Position numbers and translations under genes: made by a program
Source of the DNA: Rhyacichthys aspro
Taxonomy: Eukaryota > Chordata > Actinopteri > Gobiiformes > Rhyacichthyidae
Reading direction: 5' to 3'
DNA: 64,000 nt
Assembly (NCBI GenBank): GCA_036850595.1
Contig: CM072148.1
Coordinates: forward strand, 1,345,160 to 1,409,159
Shown: one piece after another, positions 54,401-56,846 of the stretch
How positions within the stretch are numbered: the stretch's first letter is position 1
Layout of the letters: each line of letters begins with the position of its first letter
The notes under the pieces: generated by a model
The model's input: the letters and a program-made list of their open reading frames with translations, nothing else
Databases searched by the model: none
What the model was told of the DNA's origin: nothing

Positions 54401-56846
54401 ATCATTTGAGGAGACATACCGGGGTCTTGTAACATCATCTGCTGCTGTGGAGACATCATTTGAGGAGACATACCGGGGTCTTGTAACATCATCTGCTGCT
54501 GTGGAGACATCATCTGCTGCTGTGGAGACATCATCTGCTGCTGTGGAGACATCATTTGAGGCTGTGGAGACATCATTTGAGGCTGTGGTGACATACCGGG
54601 GGATGGCATCATTGGGGGCATACTCTGCTGCTGCTGTTCTTGGAGCATCATTTGTTGTTGCGGTGACAGTGTCTGCGGGGGCATCATTTGTTCCTGAGGG
54701 GCCATCATACCTTGTTGTTGCAGAGCCATCTGATCTTGTGGCGCATCATCATCTGATCTTGTGGATGCATCATCATTTGCTGCTGCGCCATCCCCATTTG
54801 TTGTGGCACTGACAACATGTGAGCGGGCACCAGGCCGGGGGCGAGGGGCATTTGGTCTTCATATTGTATTTCTGACATGCCTTCGAACTCTGGATCGGGA
54901 GGCAAAGTAGGTGGAGGTGGAAGGGGTACATCTAGACGCTCTTTACCAAATAAGCGAACTTGAGGCCTGGGAACTCTGAATGTGATGTCCCCTGCCTGCA
55001 TACCTCCAGAGTTATCCACATATTGATCCATCTGGTTTGCAAATTGATCTCCATAAAGGCCCTGAACTTGGTCCATTCCTTGTCCTGCAAAGCCATACAT
55101 CTGCTGACCTCCTGCTGGCATTCCCATAGCCTGCTGAGAGCTGTAATCTTGATAGGGAACGCCAGCATCGGTGTAGCTCAGCTGATAGTCTGCTGGAAAC
55201 TCCCCTTGCATTTGCATCGTTGGTGCATAAGGATTTGGGTAGTATCCTGCCTGCCCTGTGTCGTAATACGCTGCTTGCCCATCACCAAAGTAAGCTCCTT
55301 GACCCATTTCATCTGGATAAAGTTGAGGATCAAGGTAGCCACCCATGTCCCCTGCATACATCTGATCCTCCCCCATTAGTGCGTAGTAATCCTGAGCCTC
55401 GTCACCGTACGCTGCCATGGACTGCTGCTGCTGCTGGTAGCCGTAATAATCAGCTTCTTGACCACCGTAATAATCTTGCGTAGCTCCATAGGGGTTATAA
55501 TAGTTCCCCATTCCATCATCGTACACACCGCCTTCGTAATACTCTGCATTCGGATCGTACAGTCCTTCTTCCTCGTAGTAACCCAAGTCCTGATATTCTG
55601 CTCCATCTGCTCCAGCCTCGTAGTAACCGTATTGACCCTGGGCACCGTACGCAGCCGCCTCATCTACGTAACCTCCGTAACCATCATCGTATCCACCGTA
55701 ACCTTTCTGGTGGCCGGCGTATCTCGGGTCGGCGTGACCACCGTAAGCGTCCTCTCCGTAGTCGTAGCCGTCGTTGTGGTAGCCGTGACCGTAATCTCGC
55801 CGACTGTGCCCCCGCCGACCGCCCCAGCCCTGTTGTCCTCGGTGGCCTCTCATTTTACTCGACAGAAAGCGATTGGTCAGCCAGTTGGTAGCAGCCGCGA
55901 CCCTGCCCAGAACCTTACTCCTATTCTTAAATCCATCTGCGTCTTTTTTACCGAACATCCCTTTAAAGAAGCCTGTTTTCTGATTGGAGTTCCCGCCCAA
56001 ACGAAGAAGCATGTATGTTGGTTTATTGCCGCCGTTCGCCTTCTCTTTGGCCTCCTTCTCTTTTTTTTTCTTCTTGCTGGCTTTAAAACGAAACATTAAT
56101 CGAGACGTGTGTTTGAGCATAGACTTGCGGCGTTTCTTTTTAGCTATTTTCTTTTGCATTTTTCTTTTTCCTAATCCAAGAAACAACCGTGACGTACTCT
56201 TGAGCTTCTTCCGACTGTTCCTGCGTCTCTTAAAACCGGAAAACTTCATGAACATCCGGGACATGCTCTTGAGACCTTTCTTTGGTATTTCTTTAATTGG
56301 AATCACTGGAGTTTCGTCTTTTTTCTTCTTCTTTTTCTTGGCATCAGCGTCAGTCTTCCCTCCTTTGGATTTCTTTTTGGATTTGCGGTCATCTTCGTCC
56401 TCGTCATCCTCGTCTTCTTCATCTTCGTCCTCGTCTTCATCCTCCTCTGAATCGTACCCTCGTCTAGACTTACCCCCTTTCTTCCCTTTATCCCCTTTTC
56501 CTTTTTTGCGCTTGTCATCCTCTGAATCTTCCTCACTGTCTTCCTCTTCTTCCTCACTCAATAATTCCTCTTCGTCCTCCTCAGACTCTACCTTCTTCCC
56601 CTTTCCTTTGTCTTTTCCCTTCTTTCCATCATCTTTTCCCTTCGGTGGCTCCTCCTTTCCCTTTTTTCCTCCTTTCTTATCGTCCTTTGCTGCTTTCTTG
56701 TCGTCTTTCTTATCATCTTTGCCTTTCTTGTCATCTTTTCCTCCCTTTTTATCATCTTTTCCTTTCTTTTCCTCCTCTTTCTTTTTCTCTGGTTCAGGTT
56801 TTCCACCTTTCTTTGCATCCTTCTTTGCGTCTTTCTTGCCAGGCAT
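18395..56846 (-). CDS. myo15aa: MYO15A / myo15aa, unconventional myosin XV (primary copy, 43 coding exons, 3' end missing)
   Basis: This entry spans the whole gene; exons follow separately. The product is an actin motor that in vertebrates carries whirlin/EPS8 cargo to stereocilia tips in hair cells. Read on the - strand, the exons give: a lysine/acid-rich start, a Tyr/Gly-rich block, the FPRPQ-like motif VPRPQVRLFGKERL typical of the MYO15A N-terminal extension, a Pro/Ser-rich repeat region, then a full motor (P-loop GESGSGKT, switch I NDNSSRFGK, switch II DIYGFE, relay NSFEQLCINYANE), IQ motifs, MyTH4, FERM start and the linker motif MDTYLDSLFDPVL. Splice phases agree at every junction except between exons 39 and 40. 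Family knowledge says SH3, a second MyTH4-FERM and a PDZ ligand should follow; none is in the window, so the gene stops at the assembly gap. The extension before the motor is about 2,040 residues, longer than the roughly 1,200 I recall for the human protein. The aa/ab paralogue label is an inference. Confidence 0.95.
18550..18636 (-). CDS. myo15aa: MYO15A exon 42 (Pro/Ala/Val linker)
   Basis: Encodes VRVLPVGGVMAPPVAAVAP then VTPGTPGTP, low-complexity linker. Acceptor TCCACAG, donor GTGCGT; phases join exons 41 and 43 without a stop. Confidence 0.8.
18728..18824 (-). CDS. myo15aa: MYO15A exon 41 (Gly-rich linker)
   Basis: Encodes DESAAGLASRMRGAGGVGGG then SQGQTGPSLPPG. Acceptor CCTCACAG; the donor GTCCGA is weak. 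In frame with exons 40 and 42. Confidence 0.75.
18825..20884. other. MYO15A intron 40, no gene seen
   Basis: 2.06 kb. The stretch about 19,790-19,980 is T-rich and ends ATGAATAAACTCTGAATCTT, like the 3' tail of a fish retroposon, but this is too short to classify. Otherwise nothing recognised. Confidence 0.7.
20885..20992 (-). CDS. myo15aa: MYO15A exon 40 (MDTYLDSLFDPVL linker)
   Basis: Encodes NDKVLSVTVPTDLEPPRG then MDTYLDSLFDPVLADGAA. The M-D-x-Y-L-D-S-L-F-D-P-V-L motif is a hallmark of vertebrate MYO15A after the first FERM-like region. 36 codons, phase 0-0; acceptor CTTTACAG, donor GTAAGA. The start phase does not fit exon 39. Confidence 0.88.
21373..21455 (-). CDS. myo15aa: MYO15A exon 39 (linker)
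   Basis: Same sequence and splice sites as 11,004-11,086. Ends in phase 1; joining it directly to exon 40 would give a stop after two codons, so the donor, an unseen exon between them, or this exon's frame is unresolved. Confidence 0.75.
21535..21726 (-). CDS. myo15aa: MYO15A exon 38 (FERM-like)
   Basis: Twin of 10,733-10,924; 192 bp with GGTTCAG acceptor and GTGAGA donor. FERM F1/F2-like with GWSVLLKEPAQW and DYVLDLM. Confidence 0.9.
21800..21872 (-). CDS. myo15aa: MYO15A exon 37 (FERM-like)
   Basis: Twin of 10,587-10,659; 73 bp, CTTCAG acceptor and GTGATA donor; continues the frame of exon 36. Confidence 0.88.
22385..22810. repeat. Unclassified interspersed repeat, copy in intron 36 (right)
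   Basis: Counterpart of 9,700-10,045; CAGGAGTTCAACACCAGGGA and CCATTTGCATCAACAAAGAC are its landmarks. Confidence 0.6.
23590..24090. repeat. 21-bp AAACCTGTTCAAATCCA minisatellite (right)
   Basis: Diverged ~21-bp units, the reverse complement of 8,440-8,940, with unit-level differences between the two copies. Confidence 0.9.
24283..24461 (-). CDS. myo15aa: MYO15A exon 36 (MyTH4 end / FERM start)
   Basis: Twin of 8,059-8,237. Encodes FVSDYGPEGYHCVCQHRLL...LAVGPEYVRTYPPCLLEW. Ala at 24,383-24,385 replaces Ser in the other copy. Confidence 0.92.
24559..24665 (-). CDS. myo15aa: MYO15A exon 35 (MyTH4)
   Basis: Twin of 7,855-7,961; VWRNPN then ERGWLLLSSCLSAFLPSQ. TTTTTCAG acceptor, GTGAGA donor. 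Confidence 0.93.
24727..25449. mobile_element. TIR-bounded non-autonomous element with internal minisatellite
   Basis: Ends are inverted: CAGAGGAGTCAAACTCAAAG at the left and CCTTGAGTTTAACAGGTG at the right. Between them is a fixed ~120-bp flank, an array of ~21-bp units (TTTAGATGGATTTGAACAGG) and a right flank with GGGCCACATTAAACATTGCA. Similar elements lie at 35,957 onward and 44,232-45,140. The CAGxGG-like tip resembles hAT-type MITEs, but the family assignment is an inference. Confidence 0.6.
25480..25608 (-). CDS. myo15aa: MYO15A exon 34 (MyTH4)
   Basis: Twin of 7,000-7,128; RFMGDPNLNG and RDEILAQVVNQ. The acceptor TTTCCTCAG sits just upstream of the minisatellite boundary. Confidence 0.94.
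25620..26030 (-). repeat. TGGTCTGGTTTAGTCC minisatellite (right)
   Basis: About 411 bp of the same two unit types as 6,401-6,990, in reverse complement and 179 bp shorter. Confidence 0.95.
26155..26250 (-). CDS. myo15aa: MYO15A exon 33 (MyTH4 start)
   Basis: Twin of 6,159-6,254; EPMFGMLTAPLENSLLRLDE. Acceptor GTTTGTAG, donor GTAATG. Confidence 0.9.
26794..26924 (-). CDS. myo15aa: MYO15A exon 32 (linker before MyTH4)
   Basis: Twin of 5,487-5,617; ends NYLMTHYVRAIFR. GTGCTCAG acceptor, GTACGG donor. The 5' neighbour intron (26,251-26,793) shows nothing else. Confidence 0.9.
27031..27112 (-). CDS. myo15aa: MYO15A exon 31 (neck linker)
   Basis: Twin of 5,298-5,379; DRINREVVNVTTLPIPAELA. Acceptor GCGCGTAG. 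Confidence 0.9.
27190..27222 (-). CDS. myo15aa: MYO15A exon 30 (33-bp microexon)
   Basis: Twin of 5,188-5,220; TVVEPARKAEE, in frame, so its inclusion could be alternative. Confidence 0.85.
27312..27396 (-). CDS. myo15aa: MYO15A exon 29 (neck)
   Basis: Twin of 5,014-5,098; basic helix KKFAQRRKNLIKLRS. Followed upstream by a 1.17-kb intron without features. Confidence 0.9.
28565..28740 (-). CDS. myo15aa: MYO15A exon 28 (motor end and IQ motifs)
   Basis: Twin of 3,668-3,843; FLKEELYQLLEGKRDRVLN then two IQ-like segments ending ARARGLLAR. Confidence 0.92.
28843..28960 (-). CDS. myo15aa: MYO15A exon 27 (converter)
   Basis: Twin of 3,448-3,565; YKSLLCLIEPP...FQLGVSK. Confidence 0.92.
29100..29520. 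repeat. Unclassified interspersed repeat, copy in intron 26 (right)
   Basis: Reverse-complement counterpart of 3,035-3,260, enlarged by the nested retroposon fragment at 29,262-29,372. Confidence 0.6.
29262..29372 (-). mobile_element. Retroposon 3' fragment, present only in the right copy
   Basis: On the - strand it reads TTTCGTTGTACAATGTACAA, then TGACAATAAAGTTATTCTAT, the AATAAAG plus TTCTA-type tail seen at the 3' end of fish SINE/LINE copies, with an AAAT run at its other end. The left copy (near 3,205) has no such insertion. Confidence 0.6.
29540..29612. repeat. AACT/AAAT/GAAA microsatellite (right)
   Basis: Reverse-complement counterpart of 2,933-3,012 with different repeat counts. 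Confidence 0.9.
29667..29791 (-). CDS. myo15aa: MYO15A exon 26 (converter)
   Basis: Twin of 2,748-2,872; QLRYSGIMETIQIRKDGYP. Confidence 0.93.
29896..29941 (-). CDS. myo15aa: MYO15A exon 25 (46 bp)
   Basis: Twin of 2,598-2,643; CNPYFVRCIKPNHHK. Confidence 0.93.
30032..30222. repeat. Intronic repeat A, second copy (right)
   Basis: Counterpart of 2,318-2,515; direct-repeat partner at 31,487-31,672. Confidence 0.8.
30226..30706. repeat. Intronic repeat B (right)
   Basis: Counterpart of 1,798-2,316; a further copy in the same orientation lies at 57,326-57,776. Confidence 0.8.
30809..30957 (-). CDS. myo15aa: MYO15A exon 24 (loop 2 region)
   Basis: Twin of 1,582-1,730; ends FQNSLQELIEKMER. Confidence 0.92.
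31037..31114 (-). CDS. myo15aa: MYO15A exon 23 (motor)
   Basis: Twin of 1,425-1,502; VHKFLDKNFDMVRQDVVDLF. Confidence 0.93.
31180..31305 (-). CDS. myo15aa: MYO15A exon 22 (motor)
   Basis: Twin of 1,234-1,359; ATDHTFLQKCHYHHG and FTVKHYAGKVSYQ. Confidence 0.94.
31487..31672. repeat. Intronic repeat A, first copy (right)
   Basis: Counterpart of 862-1,055; lacks about 8 bases (ATTAATAT) present in the other copies. Confidence 0.8.
32208..32339 (-). CDS. myo15aa: MYO15A exon 21 (motor)
   Basis: Twin of 160-291; EEYLREQIEWQQQTFSHNQA. Homology with the left copy continues to about 32,493, where the window's first base lies. Confidence 0.93.
32494..33373. other. MYO15A intron 20, AATAAT microsatellite only
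   Basis: About 0.9 kb AT-rich intron with a short TAA/ATA run near 32,757-32,775. Not represented in the left copy, which starts at the window edge. Confidence 0.8.
33374..33469 (-). CDS. myo15aa: MYO15A exon 20 (relay helix)
   Basis: Encodes ELQVNSFEQLCINYANETLQ then SFFNKVIFQEEQ, the myosin relay helix. CCTTCAG acceptor; the donor is GTCACT, the same weak type as exon 19. Confidence 0.93.
33555..33678 (-). CDS. myo15aa: MYO15A exon 19 (switch II)
   Basis: Encodes DVVAKILYSLLFGWLTERIN...SISILDIYGFE. The switch II motif DIYGFE closes the exon. Donor GTCACT is weak; frame and conservation support the boundary. Confidence 0.93.
33891..33949 (-). CDS. myo15aa: MYO15A exon 18 (motor)
   Basis: Encodes DAVREKIYTPLTVESAVDA, conserved in class XV. 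CTTCCAG acceptor, GTGAGT donor. Confidence 0.92.
33950..35043. other. MYO15A intron 17
   Basis: 1.1 kb. CAGGGGTCTTCAGCAACAG at 34,132 resembles the tip of an hAT-type element, followed by degenerate TTTAGTCCTGGTTTA-like repeats to about 34,290. No exon. Confidence 0.7.
35044..35157 (-). CDS. myo15aa: MYO15A exon 17 (motor)
   Basis: Encodes VEGQEVASVVSAQEIRVIAE...SPEGLQKSVTFKMT, 38 codons. TGTGCAG acceptor, GTAAGA donor. Confidence 0.92.
35231..35392 (-). CDS. myo15aa: MYO15A exon 16 (motor)
   Basis: Encodes GGDCSIEGKDDAEDFRRLLG...LSSVLHLGNVFFQPHQ, 54 codons. Follows exon 15 across an 8.2-kb intron holding a DIRS retrotransposon. Donor GTCCGT is unusual. Confidence 0.92.
35393..36077. other. 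MYO15A intron 15, 3' part
   Basis: AT-rich. From about 35,957 (CTCAAACTCAAAGTGG) it enters a TIR/minisatellite element that is then broken by the DIRS insertion at 36,078. No exon. Confidence 0.75.
36097..36242 (+). repeat. DIRS left inverted terminal repeat
   Basis: 146 bp from GACCGCCAGAGGGCGG to CATGGCTCTGTTCC. The reverse complement matches 41,676-41,821 at equal length. Confidence 0.92.
36405..37000 (+). repeat. ~110-bp tandem repeats in the DIRS 5' region
   Basis: Six copies of a unit with landmarks CTGCTGGTGAAGGCAGCGTT and CGCGCCCCCGCTCCCAGCTT at about 36,420, 36,523, 36,633, 36,743, 36,855 and 36,957. They occupy the leader before the gag-like ORF. Confidence 0.85.
37033..38554 (+). 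pseudogene. DIRS gag-like ORF1, frameshifted
   Basis: The first half is open from the ATG at 37,033 (MDGSHCCVACGAEL, Cys-rich with CPSC and CMNC pairs) to about 37,720. The second half (SDEYLRELHACWRDPGAF through a basic, Pro/Arg-rich C-terminus) lies in the next frame to 38,554. The switch sits near the T6/C5 run at 37,717-37,733. It could be a decay mutation, a sequencing error, or less likely programmed frameshifting. Confidence 0.75.
38538..40499 (+). CDS. DIRS reverse transcriptase - RNase H - methyltransferase-like polyprotein
   Basis: 653 codons open without interruption. Residues about 60-260 are the RT: RGYYSTYFLVPKRTGGFRPI, SIDLTDAYFHVPI and the catalytic ILPYLDDWLL. Residues about 370-490 are RNase H: TTDACPTGWGAVW, LELRAVHLAL, VRSDNKTTVYHIN and GDGNQVADSLSR. 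The C-terminal part (DLFASEESTHCPLWFSL ... LVAPYWPARPWFPLL) matches the methyltransferase-like domain of DIRS1-group elements. No ATG lies at the 5' end of the frame, so initiation probably depends on the upstream ORF; the start is not certain. Confidence 0.9.
   Translation: MGPGGETIRPAVGYFSHQQLSHWAAHAADPWVVATLTHGYKLQFRRRPHISSRVRMTIISDPVKALALDQELSALLAKGAIEAVDPLLQPRGYYSTYFLVPKRTGGFRPILDLRGLNRYMKVLPFHMLTTAEVLQTVAEGEWFTSIDLTDAYFHVPIAPQHRRFLRFAYRGHHWQFRVLPFGLSLSPRVFTRCMKAALAPLQARGVKILPYLDDWLLCAPSQTCATQDTGRLLAHVAQLGLKVNLEKSCLIPSQKTTFLGVTMDATSMTARPSLRRVDDIIRLVRQFTLGRRVTYVTFLRLLGKMTSVTRVVPLGLLSLRPLQRWLNSFHLDAERHRHRKIRVTWQCLRALAPWVDRSYLTRGVPMGSVVCRREVVTTDACPTGWGAVWQHRPVQGRWSVKDRSDHINVLELRAVHLALQHFLPYLRGRHVLVRSDNKTTVYHINHQGGTRSARLLKVSQDLLTWAAPRLCTLRAVYLPGDGNQVADSLSRRKPPPGEWCLHPEVVQRIWNLFGRAEVDLFASEESTHCPLWFSLSETLGSLGQDALAHPWPQGLLYAFPPLPLIWPTLQRVFQEGHKLLLVAPYWPARPWFPLLHSLCRGTPWRLPDRKDLLSQLGGRVWHPSPQRLRLRVWPLEGPSRSLPNSRPLLGTPS
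40440..41484 (+). pseudogene. DIRS tyrosine recombinase, frameshifted
   Basis: The N-terminal SAM-like part (ARATSTRLQYDNRWKLFSQW ... SPSTLKVYVAAI) overlaps the RT frame in frame 2. The catalytic part in frame 1 has the conserved Arg in SAKRVGELHALS, the HSTR box (HSTRSVSTSWAALRG) and a C-terminal Tyr in WDSPSTFARFYNVNV. The two parts are out of register by one base near 40,800, in TTGCCCTGGTCTTGG. All catalytic residues remain. The stop is at 41,482-41,484. Confidence 0.85.
41526..41630 (+). repeat. DIRS internal complementary region (ICR)
   Basis: Bases 41,526-41,578 are the reverse complement of the element's left end. Bases 41,576-41,630 are the reverse complement of its right end. They overlap at AAC, the complement of the terminal GTT. 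This matches the ICR used to rebuild ends through a circle in DIRS replication. Confidence 0.92.
41676..41821 (+). repeat. DIRS right inverted terminal repeat
   Basis: 146 bp, the inverse of 36,097-36,242; the element continues to TTTCGTT at 41,864. Confidence 0.92.
41865..42595. repeat. 21-bp minisatellite in inverted arms (part of the split TIR element)
   Basis: From 41,880 the units read TTTGAACAGGTTTTAGTTGG. After a spacer at about 42,020-42,060 (TTTTATATATCTTTGTTG) they read AAACCTGTTCAAATCCAACT to 42,595, so the array is a large imperfect hairpin. It continues the element cut by the DIRS insertion. Confidence 0.85.
42600..43613. other. MYO15A intron 15, 5' part, no feature seen
   Basis: 1 kb of AT-rich unique-looking intron; short open frames are not supported. 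Confidence 0.75.
43614..43727 (-). CDS. myo15aa: MYO15A exon 15 (motor)
   Basis: Encodes AKSERNYHIFYEMLAGLPPE...LYLQEAETYFYLNQ, the myosin ERNYHIFYxxLAG signature. ACGACAG acceptor, GTGAGC donor. Confidence 0.94.
43728..44231. other. MYO15A intron 14, 5'-distal part
   Basis: Holds CAGGTGTCAAACATGCGGCC at 43,899, probably a fragment of another TIR element; nothing else. Confidence 0.6.
44232..45140. mobile_element. TIR-bounded minisatellite element in intron 14
   Basis: Opens TGTCAAACTCAAAGTGG and closes CCTTGAGTTTGACAGGTGTG (inverted). Inside are a ~150-bp flank (CAATCCTTTCAGAGGCATTT), about 25 units of TTTTAGTTGGATTTGAACATG, a TTTTATATATCTTTGTAG spacer and a short inverted arm. A second GTGTCAAAC-like tip with GGCCCAAGGGCCAAAACCGG lies nearby at 43,900. 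Confidence 0.65.
45312..45375 (-). CDS. myo15aa: MYO15A exon 14 (motor)
   Basis: Encodes GVISGAITSQYLLEKSRIVF then Q, invariant among myosins. Acceptor TTAACCAG, donor GTAAAA. Confidence 0.94.
45376..46303. other. MYO15A intron 13
   Basis: AT-rich. TGTCTCAAATAAAGGCAAAA at 46,085 looks like the tail of a fish tRNA-type SINE, without a recognisable head. Confidence 0.6.
46304..46407 (-). CDS. myo15aa: MYO15A exon 13 (switch I)
   Basis: Encodes ILEATPLLESFGNAKTVRND then NSSRFGKYTQIYMEE, containing switch I. GGATCAG acceptor, GTAAGT donor, phase 2. Confidence 0.95.
46604..46694 (-). CDS. myo15aa: MYO15A exon 12 (P-loop)
   Basis: Encodes GESGSGKTEATKLILRYLTA then IHHKRNVTQQ; the ATP-binding P-loop. 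Joins the Ser codon split with exon 11. Confidence 0.96.
46774..46848 (-). CDS. myo15aa: MYO15A exon 11 (motor)
   Basis: Encodes HIFAIANLSYTTMMDAKKDQ then CIVI; TTCCAG acceptor, GTATAA donor. Confidence 0.94.
46849..47812. other. MYO15A intron 10 with MITE and 10-bp minisatellite
   Basis: Contains a MITE-like element (47,096-47,367) and, at 47,663-47,712, about five copies of GTAGACACAA. No exon. Confidence 0.8.
47096..47367. mobile_element. MITE-like element, copy 1
   Basis: AT-rich ~270 bp with near-inverted tips GAGGCTGCTCGATTATGG and GATTAATTGCACAGTCCT. A related copy is at 49,597-49,905. It looks like the widespread vertebrate element beginning GGGCTGCACGATTA; family not assigned. Confidence 0.55.
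47813..47922 (-). CDS. myo15aa: MYO15A exon 10 (motor N-terminal)
   Basis: Encodes TYIGGILVSVNPYKLINMYG...YEGRGLTDNPP, the conserved YTYIGxILVSVNPY motif. TTCTAG acceptor, GTAAGT donor. Confidence 0.95.
48001..48064 (-). CDS. myo15aa: MYO15A exon 9 (motor N-terminal)
   Basis: Encodes ELNDTTVLMNLKKRFDQELI then Y, the start of the motor core. Donor GTACGC. Confidence 0.94.
48158..48240 (-). CDS. myo15aa: MYO15A exon 8 (motor entry)
   Basis: Encodes IYSILSMPTTGHRPKRWAEG then MEDMTQLP; the EDMTQL motif marks the start of the motor as in vertebrate MYO15A. Confidence 0.92.
48567..48715 (+). mobile_element. tRNA-derived SINE (teleost type)
   Basis: Head GTGGTTTGATGGTGGAGTG has A-box character, and CGACCCGGGTTCAGGTCC at 48,616-48,633 is a B-box-like GTTCAGGTC. 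The tail TCTGTCTCTATCGAACAAAG then GCTAAAAAGGCAGAG follows the CTGTCTATCAAATAAAGGC pattern of fish tRNA SINEs. It lies only 13 bases from the splice donor of exon 7. Confidence 0.6.
48729..49119 (-). CDS. myo15aa: MYO15A exon 7 (end of N-terminal extension)
   Basis: 130 codons. Starts LPDGSLLTRRFHNPSLSDAI...LRYASYRVP, the last of the ~33-residue repeats. It then runs through a unique linker (Gly/Arg-rich, then GTIQNLSKWAMYREDGMLEG and DADWSPERDKVPGQSWYDK) into the motor. Acceptor ATCCGTAG, donor GTAACT. Confidence 0.92.
49212..49444 (-). CDS. myo15aa: MYO15A exon 6 (N-terminal repeats)
   Basis: Encodes ALLNQHLRKASYHVPDGTLL and two further, more diverged repeats (NLSFALRQNRGLRTTDLYQL; NLSSALQIDGFRNANLR). 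TTGCAG acceptor, GTAGGT donor. Confidence 0.92.
49597..49905. mobile_element. MITE-like element, copy 2
   Basis: AGGGCTGCTCATCATAATCA to GAAAATTTGATTAATTGCAC, about 310 bp, related to 47,096-47,367 in the same orientation. Fills most of intron 5. Confidence 0.55.
49983..50180 (-). CDS. myo15aa: MYO15A exon 5 (two N-terminal repeats)
   Basis: 66 codons, exactly two repeat modules: ALNNPALKGATYTLPDGTII and ALQNPYLKGASYTLPDGTII, each followed by (V/I)DPRKP. Phase 0-0, so exon loss or gain keeps the frame. Donor GTATGT. Confidence 0.93.
50284..50601 (-). CDS. myo15aa: MYO15A exon 4 (N-terminal repeats)
   Basis: 106 codons with three full repeats (ALNNPALRRASYSLPDGTIV; ALSNPYLKSASYTLPDGTII; ALQNPALRNASYSLPEG) and the start of the next. 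Phase 0-0; TTTGCAG acceptor, GTCAGT donor. Confidence 0.93.
50684..50794 (-). CDS. myo15aa: MYO15A exon 3 (one N-terminal repeat)
   Basis: 37 codons, one repeat module: DPRRPMSPNLSRALQNQDLR then SATYTLPDGTIIDPRQQ. Phase 0-0. Confidence 0.92.
51003..53318 (-). CDS. myo15aa: MYO15A exon 2 (Pro/Ser/Arg-rich extension and repeats)
   Basis: 772 codons open throughout. The first ~400 residues are basic and Pro/Ser-rich with many RR(S/M)SPPxSPR-like motifs (RRSPPGSPRASMRRRSPP). The rest is about ten copies of the ~33-residue repeat, including near-identical copies SGALQNQALRDASFVSPLQR at 51,580-51,900. TCCTCACAG acceptor at its start, GTACGA donor after GSYIR. The longer open frame past 51,003 is intron read-through. 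Probably disordered; role unknown. Confidence 0.93.
51560..51960 (-). repeat. myo15aa: Near-identical ~105-bp coding tandem repeats
   Basis: Consecutive units with CTGATTCTGTAGAGCTCCTG and GGTCTTTGTAAAGGAGAAAC landmarks at about 51,590, 51,690, 51,800 and 51,910. Each codes for one ~35-residue module. High nucleotide identity suggests recent expansion or gene conversion. Confidence 0.9.
53319..54276. other. MYO15A intron 1 (GC-AG), no other feature
   Basis: 0.96-kb intron between the first two coding exons. Its donor is GCAAGT instead of GTAAGT. Nothing else recognised. Confidence 0.85.
54271..54276 (-). other. GC splice donor (CAG|GCAAGT) of MYO15A intron 1
   Basis: The coding frame from MSPQ joins exon 2 (QMMADQ) only if the intron begins GCAAGT, a full consensus donor except for C at +2. 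The splice would be in phase 0. Confidence 0.75.
54277..54660 (-). repeat. myo15aa: 54-bp coding repeat (MMLQDPGMSPQMMSPQQQ)
   Basis: Three near-identical 54-bp units plus shorter MMSPQQQ units encode an 18-residue Met/Gln/Pro repeat at the end of the first coding exon. Likely to vary in copy number. Confidence 0.9.
54277..56846 (-). CDS. myo15aa: MYO15A first coding exon (apparent 1-base frameshift near 54,740)
   Basis: Starts at ATG 56,846 (MPGKKDAKKDAKKGGKPEPE). Order: Lys/Asp/Glu-rich tract to about residue 190; basic motifs LKSMSRMFMKFSGFKRRR, LKSTSRLFLGLGKRK and LKHTSRLMFRFKASKK; ATNWLTNRFL; a Tyr/Gly-rich block (~370-560); RVPRPQVRLFGKERLDVPLP; then Met/Gln/Pro-rich MSPQQQ repeats to the donor. 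The TSRLF and PRPQV(R/K)LFGKE(R/K)L motifs are diagnostic of MYO15A. The frame from the ATG stops at 54,705, while the continuation (PQDQMALQQQGMMAPQEQ) lies in another frame. The exon is 2,570 bp, one base short of a whole number of codons. Confidence 0.9.
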
